64,000 nucleotides of DNA from Cytophagaceae bacterium (GTDB taxonomy: Bacteria; Bacteroidota; Bacteroidia; Cytophagales; JAIYAX01). Location: NCBI GenBank assembly GCA_027488815.1, contig JAIYAX010000026.1, forward strand, positions 141,812 through 205,811, given 5' to 3'. A program made the translations under genes and the position numbers. The notes under the pieces are model-generated. The model did not search any database. It saw only the letters and a program-made list of their open reading frames with translations, and was not told the DNA's origin. The stretch's first letter is position 1, and each line of letters starts with the position of its first letter. Shown here in pieces: positions 37,001 to 47,826 of the stretch.

Positions 37001-38478
37001 ACACCGCCATCAGTTCTACTAACAGTCCTGCGATTACGCTAGCGGCGGGCTCTTCCATCGAGTACAATGCCACAGCCAATCAAACCATCAGCACAGCTCA
37101 AAGCTACCAGAACCTCATTTTGTCGGGCACTTCCAACAAAACCTTAAATGGGAACATCAGCCTGAACAACCTGACCCTTAACGGAACAGTGGTTTTAGAA
37201 GCGATGGCCAATACCGTACAGATTGCAGGTAACTGGACATCCAATACAGCAGGTCCTTCTTTCAATGCCGGTTTGGGCAAAGTAGAGTTTAATGGATCCT
37301 CAGCTCAACAAATCATTGCAGTCAATGGAAATGTTTCTTTTGACACGTTGTTATTAAACAACAGTTCATCCACCGGTCTAACATTGAACAATACCCGTGC
37401 GATAATCGAACGAAGGTTCAATTTATTGGATGGGATATTGTTTGCACCAGACGCAACCACGGCCAGAGTTGATATGTCTTCAACCTCACTAGCCAGCGAA
37501 GGCAGCTCAGCCAGCTATGTAGATGGTTGGATCAGTAAATCAGGCACAGATCCTTTTAATTTTCCTACCGGAAGTGATGGTTACTACGCACCCATAGGTA
37601 TCACTGCACCCACCCTTGCTACCGATCAGTTTATGGCCAGGTACCAGCGGTTTGGCAATCCTTACGACATCACTTCCAAAGACGCCATACTGGAAAAAGT
37701 GGGGAGCTGCGAGCATTGGGATTTAGATAGGACGAATGGCACCGCCTCAGTACAGGTAGTTTTATCTTATGACGATGTACGCTCCTGTGGCATTGATGTG
37801 GAGGCCGACTTGAGGGTGGCAAGGTGGGACGGCAGCAGTTGGAAGGATGAAGGCTTGCTCTCCATCAATACGATCATCAAACGCATTACAAGTGGGGTGG
37901 TAAGTTCCTTTAGTCCTTTCACTTTGGGAAGCACCTCTTTTTTCAACCCCTTGCCTTTGGATCTGCTCGATTTTCAAGGAAAAGCCATTGCCCCTAGCAA
38001 GGCGCTGATCCAATGGCAACTGGCACAGAATGCCCCAATTTGTTTTCTGGAGCGCTCTTATGATGGAAAGACCTGGCAAAGCCTGGGTACAGGAAGCGCA
38101 CATGAAGGCAGCCAGTTTTCCCATGTTGATGACCGATTGCAGTTTTGGACTTATTACAGGCTGAGCTCTGTGACAAATGCAGGAAGGAGAATGAGCTCCG
38201 TCATATCTGTAAATGATTTGCAGGAAAGCAAGATACAATTGGCTCCTAACCCTTGCCAGAACGAAATCCGATTGATCAGTTCAGGAGGGCAGCAACATAT
38301 TGGAGCAAAGGTTTCGGATATGATGGGAAAAGAGCTGTTTTCCCTACCTGCCGGAGCGCTACAGGACCTGGAAAAGCAACTGAACAGTCAGTTACCCGGC
38401 ATAAGCAACGGCACTTACCTGCTGAACATCCAAAGCCCAAAGGGCCACGAGCGCCTTATTTTTCAGGTGTTGAAATAA
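34090..38478 (+). CDS. Large T9SS-sorted surface protein with beta-helix-like repeats
   Basis: A 1462-residue protein with a signal peptide ending near ELRAQ. The N-terminal domain (to about residue 215) is a beta-sandwich-like region rich in Gly, Thr and Ser. A second domain carries LANCAAVGSGTLAYTS. The long middle is a beta-helix-like array. One module recurs at least three times: a TIEY(N/G)-GDQT segment, then YxNLxxSGSGTKT (about residues 695, 820 and 990). The C-terminus has a domain starting LPLDLLDFQGKAI and then a T9SS sorting domain (LAPNPCQNEIRLIS to HERLIFQVLK). Surface display or release is predicted; ligands are unknown. The ATG at 34090 replaces an upstream TTG. Confidence 0.88.
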   Translation: MKQLKLWGTLFFLLSAFELRAQVSFTATYDLSGGGNDVLSFAYNGTPVTGLSMGNLLKTGITSSTSTGNYRGTNWPTGATNGIDVFTGSIDLGKYIQFNMTPASGYILTIQTIDFGVGRSGTGPRQWQWRGSHNAFASAINNFTILNASLTNTAGVLQNPDANLGYTGNTLDVSALYSAITSAATFRLYGLNAEAGGGTGGLQGNLTITGTLTFDLNAGAITGAPFALANCAAVGSGTLAYTSGATFTGNTFTVQLSDGSGSFDQPWAVGTTISDLSSGTLNFDLPAGLPTGSGYRLRIASSNPAGIGTNSSAFSVTQAGISCISSPTDFFRSSVANGVWSNASSWESSSDGSTFISSTLVPGSSSAGITIRSTDSINISSAVKSRNLSVQGALATLTGGSLEQFGTSDFLSGSRYHHARNGGQIPAASWNVNALTYITGITNLIPTQLAQSYGFLIWDNPGQTQFHNINNASFSVSNVMDVRSTGSTNLAFTGSTASSFTYNINNYRQSGGTVNLTFLSAAGLGFSTLIIPVGLTVTGGTLSFGAGTNNPAAPSYVGTIQLGGNLSVDAAASFRITGSGANQFGKLNFANAGTQTCQVNGSTNREKVDFEVLSGSTTSLLSGLGTVGLNVFTIASGGILDAGIFQFSGGYTVTNNGTLRTGNANGLLGALGTIGTGATLSTLPAGSTIEYNRAGDQTVSSTVGYRNLNITGSGIKTSDGALSLSASTLLVSSVATLRLTGASFQHLNLNSGSQLQIDAGATFDNGGESQVTGTASPIIIVSGRFITRDQQGFTGTNTAIPGIIPTLAPGCTIEYGRVGDQTVQDNADYQNLVFSGSGTKTATTTPFINGTVTISDDVILEVSNNTFGGGGTNLTMTGNSRMRVAGTGVKPDIQGTYTLSNTSTIEFYNNALTLQSIRLAPLYGNMVVNGSNVGSTTAGSSLTFQTGSTFTVQPSAVFKLQNTNGFSGAVNTAISSTNSPAITLAAGSSIEYNATANQTISTAQSYQNLILSGTSNKTLNGNISLNNLTLNGTVVLEAMANTVQIAGNWTSNTAGPSFNAGLGKVEFNGSSAQQIIAVNGNVSFDTLLLNNSSSTGLTLNNTRAIIERRFNLLDGILFAPDATTARVDMSSTSLASEGSSASYVDGWISKSGTDPFNFPTGSDGYYAPIGITAPTLATDQFMARYQRFGNPYDITSKDAILEKVGSCEHWDLDRTNGTASVQVVLSYDDVRSCGIDVEADLRVARWDGSSWKDEGLLSINTIIKRITSGVVSSFSPFTLGSTSFFNPLPLDLLDFQGKAIAPSKALIQWQLAQNAPICFLERSYDGKTWQSLGTGSAHEGSQFSHVDDRLQFWTYYRLSSVTNAGRRMSSVISVNDLQESKIQLAPNPCQNEIRLISSGGQQHIGAKVSDMMGKELFSLPAGALQDLEKQLNSQLPGISNGTYLLNIQSPKGHERLIFQVLK

Positions 38479-38553
38479 GCATCAGAATATCATAATCCCT
38501 TAACATTCAAGTAAAATGGCAAATGCATATTTGCGTACCGAACAACTAACTAT

Positions 38554-41500
38554 ATGAAAAGGCTGATTATCCTGCTATTAACCTGTCTGATGCATGTCGT
38601 CGTTCTGGGACAAGTTTCGCTTACAAGCATCAGTACAACGCAGAATTTTGATGGTATGGGAAGTAGTGGAACTGCTACTCTTCCAACTGGATTTAGAGTA
38701 AATACTACTGCCAATTGGTCAACTGGGACTTCTGCTACCACTCAGGCTGCAGGAACAACAGGAACAGGAGTTTTAACAGGGTCTTCATCTGGAGGAACTT
38801 ATAATTTTGCTAATGGAATTACAGGATCTGCATCAGATCGTGCTCTTGGTTTTTTAACTTCCGGGAGTTTTTCTTCCCCCCGTTCCATTCTATTTGCTTT
38901 TACCAACAATACAGAAGGTTTAGTCGATAATTTGACAATTAGTTGGGACTTTGAAAAGTATCGTTCTGGAACCAGAGCCTATGATTGGACTTTTTTTCAT
39001 GGAGCAACTGCAACAACTATCAATACTGTAGCGGCAACCGGTAACCAAAGCTATGCTGCCGATGCGAATAACACTACGATCTCCAATCCACCGACTTCTA
39101 TTGCCAAGTCCGTTTCCCTAACAGGTCTTTCAATAGCTACGGGCAGCACATATTATTTTTGCTGGACTTTCACAGGCGTAGGAGGTTCAACTAATAGTCA
39201 AGGCATTGGAATTGATAATTTTTCAATGTCCTTTACCCCACTCACCCCCACCACCACTTCCATTTCCCCTACTAATGCCACCGCAGGAGGGGCTGGATTT
39301 ACCCTTACGGTCAACGGAACCAATTTCTACTCCGGTATTTCCATGGTACAATGGAACGGTAGTCCACGCAGCACCACTTTTGTCAGCAGTACCCAACTGA
39401 CTGCCACTATCTCTGCTGCCGATATTGCAACTGCAGGTTCTGCCTCGGTTACCGTCCTGAACACAGGCAACGCCACAGCCTCCAATGCCCAAACCTTTAC
39501 CATTAATTCCGCTGTTGCAGCACCCACTGTTTTAACATTGGGCACCACCGGCATCGGAAGCACGAGCGCAACAGGCAATGGCAATATCACAGCCGATGGG
39601 GGTTCAACCGTTACGGAAAGAGGAGTTGCTTATGACTTGTTTGCTAATCCCGATCCTGATATCGCCGATAGCCGCTTTTCAGAAACGGGGACTTTTGGCA
39701 CAGGTACTTACTCGGGTACTCTAACCCCAATTAGTGCCGCCACCCAATACAAAGCCCGGGCTTATGCTACCAATAGCAATGGCACAGGCTACGGAACTGC
39801 TTTAGACTTCTGGACACTGTCGACTCCACCCAGCGGAGCACCTGCTTCCTTAACGCTCACCGCTTTATCAGGCACTTCGGTGCAACTGGATTTTCCGCCA
39901 GCCAGTACTGTAAGTGCAGCAGGCTATGCCATCTACCGAAGAACAGGTTCTTGCCCCACTGCCACAGGTATAACGAATGCAGTTGCTCCTCCAGCCGTAC
40001 CCGCCGCAGGAACTACGTTGGTCACCAATATTGCCTCTACACTTACCACCACTTTCACAGACAATACGGTAAGTGCAGGTACCAACTATTGCTATTTGCT
40101 GCTCCCATACAACTGGAACGGTTCTGAGGCAGCCACTTATCACTATTTCACCAGTCCATTGACCACCAACTCGGTCACAACACCCAATGTGCCTTCTGTG
40201 GGAATAACGGTACCAGCTTCAGGAATAACTCAATCCGCAGCAAGTTCAGGAGGCCAAACCTTAGCAGATGGAGGCTCAGCCATAACGGCAAAAGGAGTGG
40301 TATGGAACACTGCTTCTTCGCCCACTCTACCTGGTTTGGGAAATACCAATGATGGAAGTGGAACCGCTGATTTCAGTAGCAGCTTGAGCGGACTCAGCCC
40401 ACAAACTCAATACTTCGTAAGGGCCTATGCTACCAACTTAGCAGGAACAGGCTACGGACCCAACATCAACTTCAGGACCTTGAGCAACCCACCGACCACA
40501 CAGGCAACTGGTCTTACGGCTACTGCAGTGCGTAGAGATACCATCGTCCTCAACTGGACAGCTGCCACTTTCCCGGGGAGTGGAGCCACCAACAGAAATT
40601 ACCTTTTGTTAAGAGCAGTATCTCCCAATACTCCGACGCTTACTGCTATTAACGGTACATCACCTGTAGTGGATATCAACACCACCATTGTAAGTTCTTC
40701 TATTTCGGATGTAAGTATCAGTTTTACCAACTTTGGCTTAGCAGAAGCCACCACTTACAACTACCTGCTGATCCCTTACACTTGGGACGGATCGAATGCC
40801 GCAACGTACCACTACCTGATTGCATCGGCGCCAACAGCCAATGCGACTACTCCATCTTTTAGCTCTGACATCATAAGTGCCGGCGGCGAGAGTGTCACCC
40901 TTTCTTCATTGGAGAATGATGCCACTATCACAACAACGAGCGATGGAGCTCAGGTATGGTCTTTTACCATAAGGGATGGGGGTTTTTCAGGAGATGCAGA
41001 TGCTTTACCCACGTTTGTCAACGACCTGATTTTTACACAGAATGGCGGCAATGCCATGAACAACTGGGCTGATGCCATTCAGGCAGTGGGGCTTTTCGAA
41101 GGCAGCACATTGATCAATAATACACCAGTCGTTACAAGCAATCAAATTCAATTTACCGGGGTCAATCTTTCGGTTTCAGATAATAGCAGCCGTACATTTA
41201 GTTTACGCTTATCGTTAAAAACCAATGTAAACTCTGCCTGTTGCCCTGGGAATGGCAATCTGGATGGGGATGATTTTGTATTCAACCTCACAGTAGGCAA
41301 TCAGCGGCTCGGCAGCGGCACTACTAGTTCAGGCTTTGCGTCGGCAGGAAGCAGCAATTCAACCAATGGCCAGAATGCGTATGATGCAGTTGCTACTGAA
41401 TTGAGGTATATCCAGCAGCCCACCACCGTAGAAACTTTTACCAGCATCAGTCCGGCGGTCACCCTTCAGGCCACTGATGTCAATGGCAACAGAGACATTG

Positions 41501-44500
41501 CTTATACGACTACTGTTTCCATAACAGCCACAGGCGCAACCCTGATAGGCAGCCCTGTGAGCAGTGCACCTGTTTCAGGATTGGCTACTTTTTCAGGACT
41601 TCAGTTTTCGACTTCCGGAACAGGCATATTCCTTACTGCCTCATCAGGCTCCTTCAGCACAGTCAACAGCAACACATTTGATATTACGCCCGGCCCGGCC
41701 AGCTACAAATACAGAACAATTGCCTCCGGAAACTGGAGTGATGTAGCACCTCCGGTATGGGAGCGAGCGCTGATCAGCACCGAAAGCTACAGCGATGTGA
41801 CTGTACTTGGCGACCTTCCATCTTCTACCAACGACAACATCATCATTCGTGCAGGACATACCATCGCTAGCACTACCAGCCGCACAGTAGACCAATTGAC
41901 CGTTTTATCGGGTGGGCATTTGAGTTTGACAGGCGGTACCTTCACGGTAGCCAATGGAGCAGGTACGGATATAGATTTATTTGGGACCTTTCGAAGAGAA
42001 AGCGGCGGGACACTCAACTTCAACAGTTCAGCCACAATGATCTGCCGAAACGGGAGTTTGTTTCAGTTGTTTGGCATCGGTGCATCACCTGATGCGACTG
42101 CGACTACCTGGGAGGCAGATGCTACTTTGGAATTTACAGGATCACAAACCGGCAATCCGGGGTTTTCTACGACAGAGGTTTATGGAAATGTGTGGTGGAA
42201 CCCAACCTCCCAAAGTGCTTCACTAAATGCAATTGGAGGTTTGACTCGATTGGAGGGTGACCTTATCATATCAAGTACTGGGTCAGGTATTTTAAGATTT
42301 GTAGGTGGAGCTATTCTTAATTTAAGAATAGGAGGCTCATTTAGATTACTTGGAGGAACTGTACAATTTTCTAATGGAAACCCTGGGTCAGGAGGCAGTA
42401 TTTCCATCTTTGACACTTTGGAAGTAAACATGGTTAGTGGTAGCTATACAGGTGCTGCTGCCACTAATATGACTTTCTTTTTTACCGGAGATTCCTCTCA
42501 TTTTCGAGCATTAACATCTTCCATTTCGAGTTCCAATTTTAGGGTAGCGGATACTGCATCTCTTACATTGCTTACCGATTTAAATGTTGGAACATCTTTA
42601 AACTTTACGGTCGACGGCGTTTTACATGCGGGAAACCGGCTAGTGACAGGTCCCGGAACAGAAACCATCAACGGTACCTTGTACACCAGCAATTCCAATG
42701 GTCTATCCGGTATCGCCAGTACAACGCTTGGTGACAATGGGGCAGTCACCATAGCCCCAACCTCGACCATTGTGTACAATGCCTCAGGTGCCCAGGCCAT
42801 CACCACGGCCCACGGCTATGGCAATCTGGCTATGGCAGGTTCAGGCCTCAAAACACCGAATAACAATCTGAACATGCGTAACCTGAGCATCATAGGTTCA
42901 GCCACATTGGCAGGCGGAAGCCGAACGTTTACCTTGAGTGGTGACTGGAGCAATTACAGCACCACAGGCTTTCAGGAGGATTATAGCACCGTGGAATTTA
43001 CGGCCTCAGCTGACCAAAATCTCAATATTAGCAGCACAGACGGGGAGGATTTTCACAACCTGACTTTCTCAGGGTCAGGAACCAAAAGCCTGTTGCCCGC
43101 CTCTACTCCCGCCGCCTCGGTGCGTATTCGCCCGGCAGGTACTTTATCAGCCAATAATGTCACCTTAAATCTGAACAACGATTCGCTGATCCTTAGAAGT
43201 GATGCAGACAGTACAGCTCGCCTGGCAGAAGTAACCGGCAGTTTATCGGTAACCGATGGCACACGCTTTACCGTGCAGCGCAACCTGCCGGCAGATGTGA
43301 GGGGTTTTCGCTTTCTTTCTTCTCCGGTGACCAATGCGACATTTAGTCAATGGCAGCAGCATACCCATATCACCGGGCCGGGTGGAGCTAGCAATGGCTT
43401 TGATCCAACACAAAGCAATGCAGCATCATGTTTTTACTATGATGAAACCCTGCCGGGATTAAACTTTCTTGGATTTACCAGTATTCCCAATACTTCATCA
43501 ACCATCGAAGAAGGAAGGGGGTATCGTTTGCTGGTCAGGGGGGATAGAACCATTAATCTGGCCTTGAGCAATTCGGCCCAAGCGCTGTTGAACAACAGTG
43601 CCTTGCTTAGAGTTTCCGGCTCGCCACGTATTGCTACAACCGCCATTAACCTGCCGGTTTCTTACAGCGGTGCAAGCCCAAGTTTGGTCAACGATGGCTG
43701 GAACCTGGTCGGAAACCCATTGCCTGCACCCATTGATTGGGCTGCTGCCACGGGTTGGACCAAGACCAATATCAACAATGCCATCTATGTCTGGAGGACA
43801 GGAGCAGGGGCTTACTATTCCCATGTTGGGACTACGACCACCCCCAACACCATTGTCAATCCAACCATCATCAACAGCGGTGAGGCTTTCTTTGTCCAAT
43901 CCAACGATGCTTCTCCGGTTCTGAGCTTAACCGAAGCGGTAAAATCTACCCTTACCCCCAATGTGAACTTTAAAACGGCACAGCAGAGCCCTACTCAATG
44001 GGTTAAAGTAGCAAATGCCAATGACAGCCTTTGGGATGAAATGGCTTTTAAAATTGAGCCAAACGCTACTTTTGCCTTTGACGGAGATTGGGATGCCTTC
44101 AAATACAGCAATCCATCCATCAACATCAACAGTTGGCAGGGTAGTAACTCCTATTCCATCAATAGTTTTCCGCCCACTTTTGACACCATGGTTCTTCCAT
44201 TGAGGGTGAGTTCTGTACTGGCAGGATCTTACAAACTTAGTTTTAATGCAAGGGTAGGCAATTGGGCAGGGTATTCAGTTTGGTTGGTCGACCGTTTTAC
44301 TTCTACTAGTCAATTAGTGGATACCTCTCTGGTGTATCCCTTCCAGATAAGTGCCGATACAGCAAGCTTTGGAACAAATCGTTTCTATCTTAGACTACAG
44401 AACCTCAGTTTCGTCGCAGGGGCCGAAGAGACCTGGAATTCCCTTCCACGAATCAGCGTTTCTCCAAATCCTGTACTTCAAGGTCTGTTGAGGCTAAAAA

Positions 44501-44688
44501 GCCGGTATTTAAACACTGTGCCTACGGAATTAACCCTATTAAACACCAAAGGCCAGGTAGTATGGAAACAAAATTGGGACGGAAGTGAGGAACAACATTT
44601 TGATGTATCAACCTTACCCTCCGGAGTTTACATTTTATCGGTCTCACACCCTGAATACAGAGACCACCTCAAAGTGGTCATCCCTTAA
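38554..44688 (+). CDS. Giant T9SS-sorted surface protein with IPT/TIG and FN3-like domains
   Basis: A 2044-residue secreted protein. Signal peptide to about VVLGQ, then a lectin-like beta-sandwich (to residue 225). An IPT/TIG domain (about 230-320) contains [21 protein letters not shown]3-like domains follow, two with the ending YxLxPYxWDGS or YxWNGS. The second half resembles the neighbouring 1462-residue protein, with [13 protein letters not shown] and [13 protein letters not shown]. The last 75 residues ([15 protein letters not shown] onward) form a T9SS sorting domain. It follows its paralogue by 75 bases and precedes a small PID-CTERM-like gene by 5 bases. Function unknown; adhesion is the usual inference. 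Confidence 0.9.
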   Translation: MKRLIILLLTCLMHVVVLGQVSLTSISTTQNFDGMGSSGTATLPTGFRVNTTANWSTGTSATTQAAGTTGTGVLTGSSSGGTYNFANGITGSASDRALGFLTSGSFSSPRSILFAFTNNTEGLVDNLTISWDFEKYRSGTRAYDWTFFHGATATTINTVAATGNQSYAADANNTTISNPPTSIAKSVSLTGLSIATGSTYYFCWTFTGVGGSTNSQGIGIDNFSMSFTPLTPTTTSISPTNATAGGAGFTLTVNGTNFYSGISMVQWNGSPRSTTFVSSTQLTATISAADIATAGSASVTVLNTGNATASNAQTFTINSAVAAPTVLTLGTTGIGSTSATGNGNITADGGSTVTERGVAYDLFANPDPDIADSRFSETGTFGTGTYSGTLTPISAATQYKARAYATNSNGTGYGTALDFWTLSTPPSGAPASLTLTALSGTSVQLDFPPASTVSAAGYAIYRRTGSCPTATGITNAVAPPAVPAAGTTLVTNIASTLTTTFTDNTVSAGTNYCYLLLPYNWNGSEAATYHYFTSPLTTNSVTTPNVPSVGITVPASGITQSAASSGGQTLADGGSAITAKGVVWNTASSPTLPGLGNTNDGSGTADFSSSLSGLSPQTQYFVRAYATNLAGTGYGPNINFRTLSNPPTTQATGLTATAVRRDTIVLNWTAATFPGSGATNRNYLLLRAVSPNTPTLTAINGTSPVVDINTTIVSSSISDVSISFTNFGLAEATTYNYLLIPYTWDGSNAATYHYLIASAPTANATTPSFSSDIISAGGESVTLSSLENDATITTTSDGAQVWSFTIRDGGFSGDADALPTFVNDLIFTQNGGNAMNNWADAIQAVGLFEGSTLINNTPVVTSNQIQFTGVNLSVSDNSSRTFSLRLSLKTNVNSACCPGNGNLDGDDFVFNLTVGNQRLGSGTTSSGFASAGSSNSTNGQNAYDAVATELRYIQQPTTVETFTSISPAVTLQATDVNGNRDIAYTTTVSITATGATLIGSPVSSAPVSGLATFSGLQFSTSGTGIFLTASSGSFSTVNSNTFDITPGPASYKYRTIASGNWSDVAPPVWERALISTESYSDVTVLGDLPSSTNDNIIIRAGHTIASTTSRTVDQLTVLSGGHLSLTGGTFTVANGAGTDIDLFGTFRRESGGTLNFNSSATMICRNGSLFQLFGIGASPDATATTWEADATLEFTGSQTGNPGFSTTEVYGNVWWNPTSQSASLNAIGGLTRLEGDLIISSTGSGILRFVGGAILNLRIGGSFRLLGGTVQFSNGNPGSGGSISIFDTLEVNMVSGSYTGAAATNMTFFFTGDSSHFRALTSSISSSNFRVADTASLTLLTDLNVGTSLNFTVDGVLHAGNRLVTGPGTETINGTLYTSNSNGLSGIASTTLGDNGAVTIAPTSTIVYNASGAQAITTAHGYGNLAMAGSGLKTPNNNLNMRNLSIIGSATLAGGSRTFTLSGDWSNYSTTGFQEDYSTVEFTASADQNLNISSTDGEDFHNLTFSGSGTKSLLPASTPAASVRIRPAGTLSANNVTLNLNNDSLILRSDADSTARLAEVTGSLSVTDGTRFTVQRNLPADVRGFRFLSSPVTNATFSQWQQHTHITGPGGASNGFDPTQSNAASCFYYDETLPGLNFLGFTSIPNTSSTIEEGRGYRLLVRGDRTINLALSNSAQALLNNSALLRVSGSPRIATTAINLPVSYSGASPSLVNDGWNLVGNPLPAPIDWAAATGWTKTNINNAIYVWRTGAGAYYSHVGTTTTPNTIVNPTIINSGEAFFVQSNDASPVLSLTEAVKSTLTPNVNFKTAQQSPTQWVKVANANDSLWDEMAFKIEPNATFAFDGDWDAFKYSNPSININSWQGSNSYSINSFPPTFDTMVLPLRVSSVLAGSYKLSFNARVGNWAGYSVWLVDRFTSTSQLVDTSLVYPFQISADTASFGTNRFYLRLQNLSFVAGAEETWNSLPRISVSPNPVLQGLLRLKSRYLNTVPTELTLLNTKGQVVWKQNWDGSEEQHFDVSTLPSGVYILSVSHPEYRDHLKVVIP

Positions 44689-44693
44689 CCTTT

Positions 44694-44945
44694 ATGAAAG
44701 AACAACTTAAAACGATTAAAAAATCTATTTTTATAACATTCTGCGTGGTTGTTTGGTCCATACCAGCAATGTCACAACCCCCTCCATGCGACTGCACAGG
44801 CCTTACAGGCGCTGATTTGACCGCTTGTATCGAGGCTTGCGGGGGGACAAATGATGTCCCTTTAGATGATTATCTGCCCATGCTGGCTACTGCCGGGGCT
44901 GCTCTAGGGCTCTATTTCTTTATCAGGCGTAAAGCCCTTTCATAA
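44694..44945 (+). CDS. PID-CTERM-like small membrane-anchored protein
   Basis: An 83-residue protein starting 5 bases after the giant gene. It has an N-terminal signal helix (IFITFCVVVWSIPAMS), a short Cys-rich mature part (PPCDCTGLTGADLTACIEAC, four Cys) and a C-terminal tripartite tail: VPLDD, a hydrophobic helix, then RRK. The tail resembles the Bacteroidota PID-CTERM sorting signal, whose hallmark is P-I/L-D followed by a helix and basic end. The function of such peptides is unknown. Its position suggests co-expression with the T9SS cargo. Confidence 0.6.
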   Translation: MKEQLKTIKKSIFITFCVVVWSIPAMSQPPPCDCTGLTGADLTACIEACGGTNDVPLDDYLPMLATAGAALGLYFFIRRKALS

Positions 44946-45155
44946 GACCATCCTGCTCATGCCAAACAGGCTATGATAATAAGTGTTAGGCTGTACGGAT
45001 ATAAGGAACTAAATACGAAACCTAATCATCAGTTTGGGTCCAGTTAAACCCTTCTTGTATAAGTGATATCGACCTCTGATGTCTTATCCGTTCATGAGTT
45101 CATTTTTTGGTCTTCTTTCAAAAAACAGACTCCTTCCAACGATCATGAACTATTT

Positions 45156-46246
45156 TGTCCCTACGGGACAATACCAACCGAGCATACATAATTGTCAACC
45201 GATATACTGTGCCTAAAGGCACAGCCACACAACGAAACTTTTAAGCCTTAGTAGTTTAAAGCCCACTAGGGCTTGGATATCGTTAAAAAACCATGACCGA
45301 TACGCTCAGTTGTCCCGTGAGGGACAAAATCTATTGATCCTGACCATACCAAAAGATATGTTTTGGCTAAAGGCACAGCCCATCGACCAAACCTTTGGTG
45401 CCACTGCTGAAAAGCCTGATGGGGCTTCAATAGCGGTAAAAACTACGACCGATACGCTCAGTTGTCCCCTTGGGGACAAAATCTATTGATCCTGACCATA
45501 CCAAAAGATATGTTTTGGCTAAAGGCACAGCCCAGCGACCAAACCCTTAAGCCAAAGTAGTTTAAAGCCCATTAGGGCTTCAATAGCGGTAAAAACTACG
45601 ATCGATACGCTCACTTGTCCCGTGAGGGACAAAATCTATTGATCCTGACCATACCAAAAGATATGTTTTGGCTAAAGGCGCAGCCCATCGACCAAATCCT
45701 TAAGCCTTAGTAGTTTGAAGCCCATTAGGGCTTCGATAGCGGTAAAACTACGACCGATACGCTCAGTTGTCCCGTGAGGGACAAAATCTATTGATCCTGA
45801 CCATACAAAAAGATATGTTTTGGCTAAAGGCGCAGCCCATCGACCAAATCCTTAAGCCTTAGTAGTTTAAAGCCCATTAGGGCTTGGATATCGTTAAAAA
45901 ACTATGACCGATACGCTCAGTTGTCCCCTTAGGGACAAAATCTATATATCCTGACCATACCAAAAGATATGTTTTGGCTAAAGGCACAGCCCGACGACCA
46001 AACCCTTAATCCATAGTAGATAAAAGCCCATTAGGGCTTGGATATCGTTAAAAAACCATGACCGATACACTCAGTTGTCCCTTTAGGGACATAATCTATC
46101 GGTTCTAACCATACCAAAAGATATGCTTTGGCTAAAAACACAGCCAATCGACCAAACCCTTAAGCCATAGTAGTTTAAAGCCCATTAGGGCTTCAATAGC
46201 GGTAAAAACTACGACCGATACGCTCAGTTGTCCCGTGAGGGACAAA
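45156..46246. repeat. Noncoding tandem array, period 152-155 bp, three hairpins per unit
   Basis: The element TGTCCC-loop-GGGACA starts at 45156, 45311, 45463, 45616, 45768, 45922, 46076 and 46229, giving seven periods of 152-155 bases and a truncated eighth unit. Each unit also has a GTGCC/GGCAC-type element (clear in unit 1, partly decayed to GGCTAAAGGCACAGCC later) and AAGCCC-ATTA-GGGCTT. Between them are nearly identical spacers such as ATCCTGACCATACC and GACCGATACGCTCAG. Loops vary while stems are kept. The period is not a multiple of three, so it is not coding. The 210 bases from 44946 to the array and the 157 bases after it contain nothing I can name. Confidence 0.9.
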
Positions 46247-46403
46247 ATGTTTAAACCTATATGAAGCCAAAGGGCAGGTTCTCTGCAAAGGCATGCTAAT
46301 GGGTATCTTTTTAAGATCACATGTTTTTTGATTTGAATGCGAGTTATTAGAACTGTTTGATTTATTTGCTGGAGTGAATTTTGGCCTTATCTGTTTTTGA
46401 TAA

Positions 46404-47057
46404 ATGAATATCCTTTCCATACGTTATTTACCATTTTCTGCTGTTTTTCTAGCAGTTTTTTCAACCCTTATTCTTTCCGGCTGCTCACCTTTCAGAACAA
46501 AGACCATTTGGAAATCAATTGACAAACCCAATATAAAACTAAGTAGAATCGGTTTCAGCCAGTTGGCCAATGAGGAAGACATGGATAAACTGGTGGATGG
46601 AAGTGGAAAGAACTATAAGTTTTCGATGATGGATTATTTTTTGGACTCTGAAACAAAAGTGGAAAAGCTGCCCTTGCCGGGGTTTACCTCCATTAGCAGC
46701 ATCGATGGGCAGGAGATTGCGAAGATTTGTCAGAAAAACTATCTGGATGCCTATATATGCACTGAAATCAGGTATCTATTTGTAACCTATGAAACGGCTA
46801 CCCTGATTGGCAACTTCAATAAACGTCAAAGCGAAGATATCTTTATTGAGCAAATTATATTCGATAGAAATGGTGATCCGCTCATGTATGTTCAGCACAA
46901 TACTTTTTCTGGCCCTTTGTTGACTTACTTTTCCTTCCGGTATGGCAAGAATTTGTTCGATCCTATTCAATATGACGGTTCAATTTCAAAGTCTAAACGT
47001 ACCATCTCTGAAGGGGTCAGAAGATGCCTTCGTAGAATTGAACGAAGAATGAAGTAA
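46404..47057 (+). CDS. Putative lipoprotein of unknown function
   Basis: A 217-residue protein with a lipoprotein signal (hydrophobic residues 9-24, lipobox LSGC near Cys27). I recognise no family. The body is mixed alpha/beta with a central SSIDGQEIAKICQKNYLDAYI and TYETATLIGNFNKRQSED, and a very basic C-terminus (SEGVRRCLRRIERRMK). It follows the 153-bp repeat array by about 150 bases and is isolated from other plus-strand genes. Confidence 0.65.
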   Translation: MNILSIRYLPFSAVFLAVFSTLILSGCSPFRTKTIWKSIDKPNIKLSRIGFSQLANEEDMDKLVDGSGKNYKFSMMDYFLDSETKVEKLPLPGFTSISSIDGQEIAKICQKNYLDAYICTEIRYLFVTYETATLIGNFNKRQSEDIFIEQIIFDRNGDPLMYVQHNTFSGPLLTYFSFRYGKNLFDPIQYDGSISKSKRTISEGVRRCLRRIERRMK

Positions 47058-47115
47058 GGTTTAAAGCGGCACTATAACCCAAATAGCCTCAAGAGCCGTA
47101 GCCCTATTAAGGAGA

Positions 47116-47787
47116 TTAACCCCTTCTTTCCCGGAATCTTGCTTTGCCTTCTTTATTTCTGACTGTCCAGCCTAAAGAAAAGTAGATCAGGTTGGTTTCA
47201 CTGTTGGCATAAGGCTTTACCCTAATTCCATTTTCGGTGCGGGCATAGTCAGGGTTGAGGAAATTTGACAGATAGTAACCGACTTTTAAGGTGGTTCCAT
47301 AGGCCATACAGACACCTGCAAACACATGTGGAACAAAAGTACGGGTACGTGGGCTGAACCACTGAGATTGCCGGTAGACCCTGTCATTATTAACGAACCT
47401 TTTTTCTTTAAAAGCAAACATCAAATCCATCGCTACTCCGGCAAAGAAATAGGTACCTCCGTCCATTTCTCCAAGTTTGAAAGCCAATGGGAAACTCAGG
47501 GCATAGGATCTGAACTTCACTTTCAGGCTATCAAAGTCAGCAATAAAGCCAATGTTACGTACCCCAATCCCCATGTAGATGCCCGTATTCGAGGAAAAAT
47601 CATAATGAACCAGGTGGTTCGCATGGTAAAAAGCAGAGAAACGAAGTGGTCCACTGATATCGCTGCCTCCAAGCTGTCCAATGGCTGTGGAGAAGATCAG
47701 ATCACCGCCTGTGGTTCCATACGTTTTTTGCGCCTCTGCCTGCCATACCATCAGCATGAGCAGGAATAAAATGATCAGCTTTTTCAT
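47116..47787 (-). CDS. Putative outer-membrane beta-barrel protein
   Basis: A 223-residue protein with a signal peptide (ends near AEAQK). The rest alternates glycine-rich turns and amphipathic strands (NTGIYMGIGVRNIGFIADF, GTYFFAGVAMDLMFAF, TTLKVGYYLSNFLNP), consistent with a small porin-like barrel of the Bacteroidota outer membrane. The last strand is NLIYFSLGWTV, followed by a charged tail. No specific family is recognised. It is 39 bases downstream of the ABC permease gene and may be in that transcript. Confidence 0.65.
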   Translation of the reverse strand: MKKLIILFLLMLMVWQAEAQKTYGTTGGDLIFSTAIGQLGGSDISGPLRFSAFYHANHLVHYDFSSNTGIYMGIGVRNIGFIADFDSLKVKFRSYALSFPLAFKLGEMDGGTYFFAGVAMDLMFAFKEKRFVNNDRVYRQSQWFSPRTRTFVPHVFAGVCMAYGTTLKVGYYLSNFLNPDYARTENGIRVKPYANSETNLIYFSLGWTVRNKEGKARFRERRG

Positions 47788-47826
47788 AAGGTTTCTAATG
47801 CAAATTAAAGACTTGTATCCAAAGGT

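Noticed and set aside
39223-43899. Reverse-strand open frames inside the 2044-residue gene
   Set aside because: They mirror the Thr/Ser/Gly-rich coding frame, show no signal peptide or motif, and overlap a gene with clear domain order on the plus strand.
45156-46246. CRISPR array
   Set aside because: The period of about 153 bases is far too long, spacers are near-identical between units, and no cas gene is in the window.
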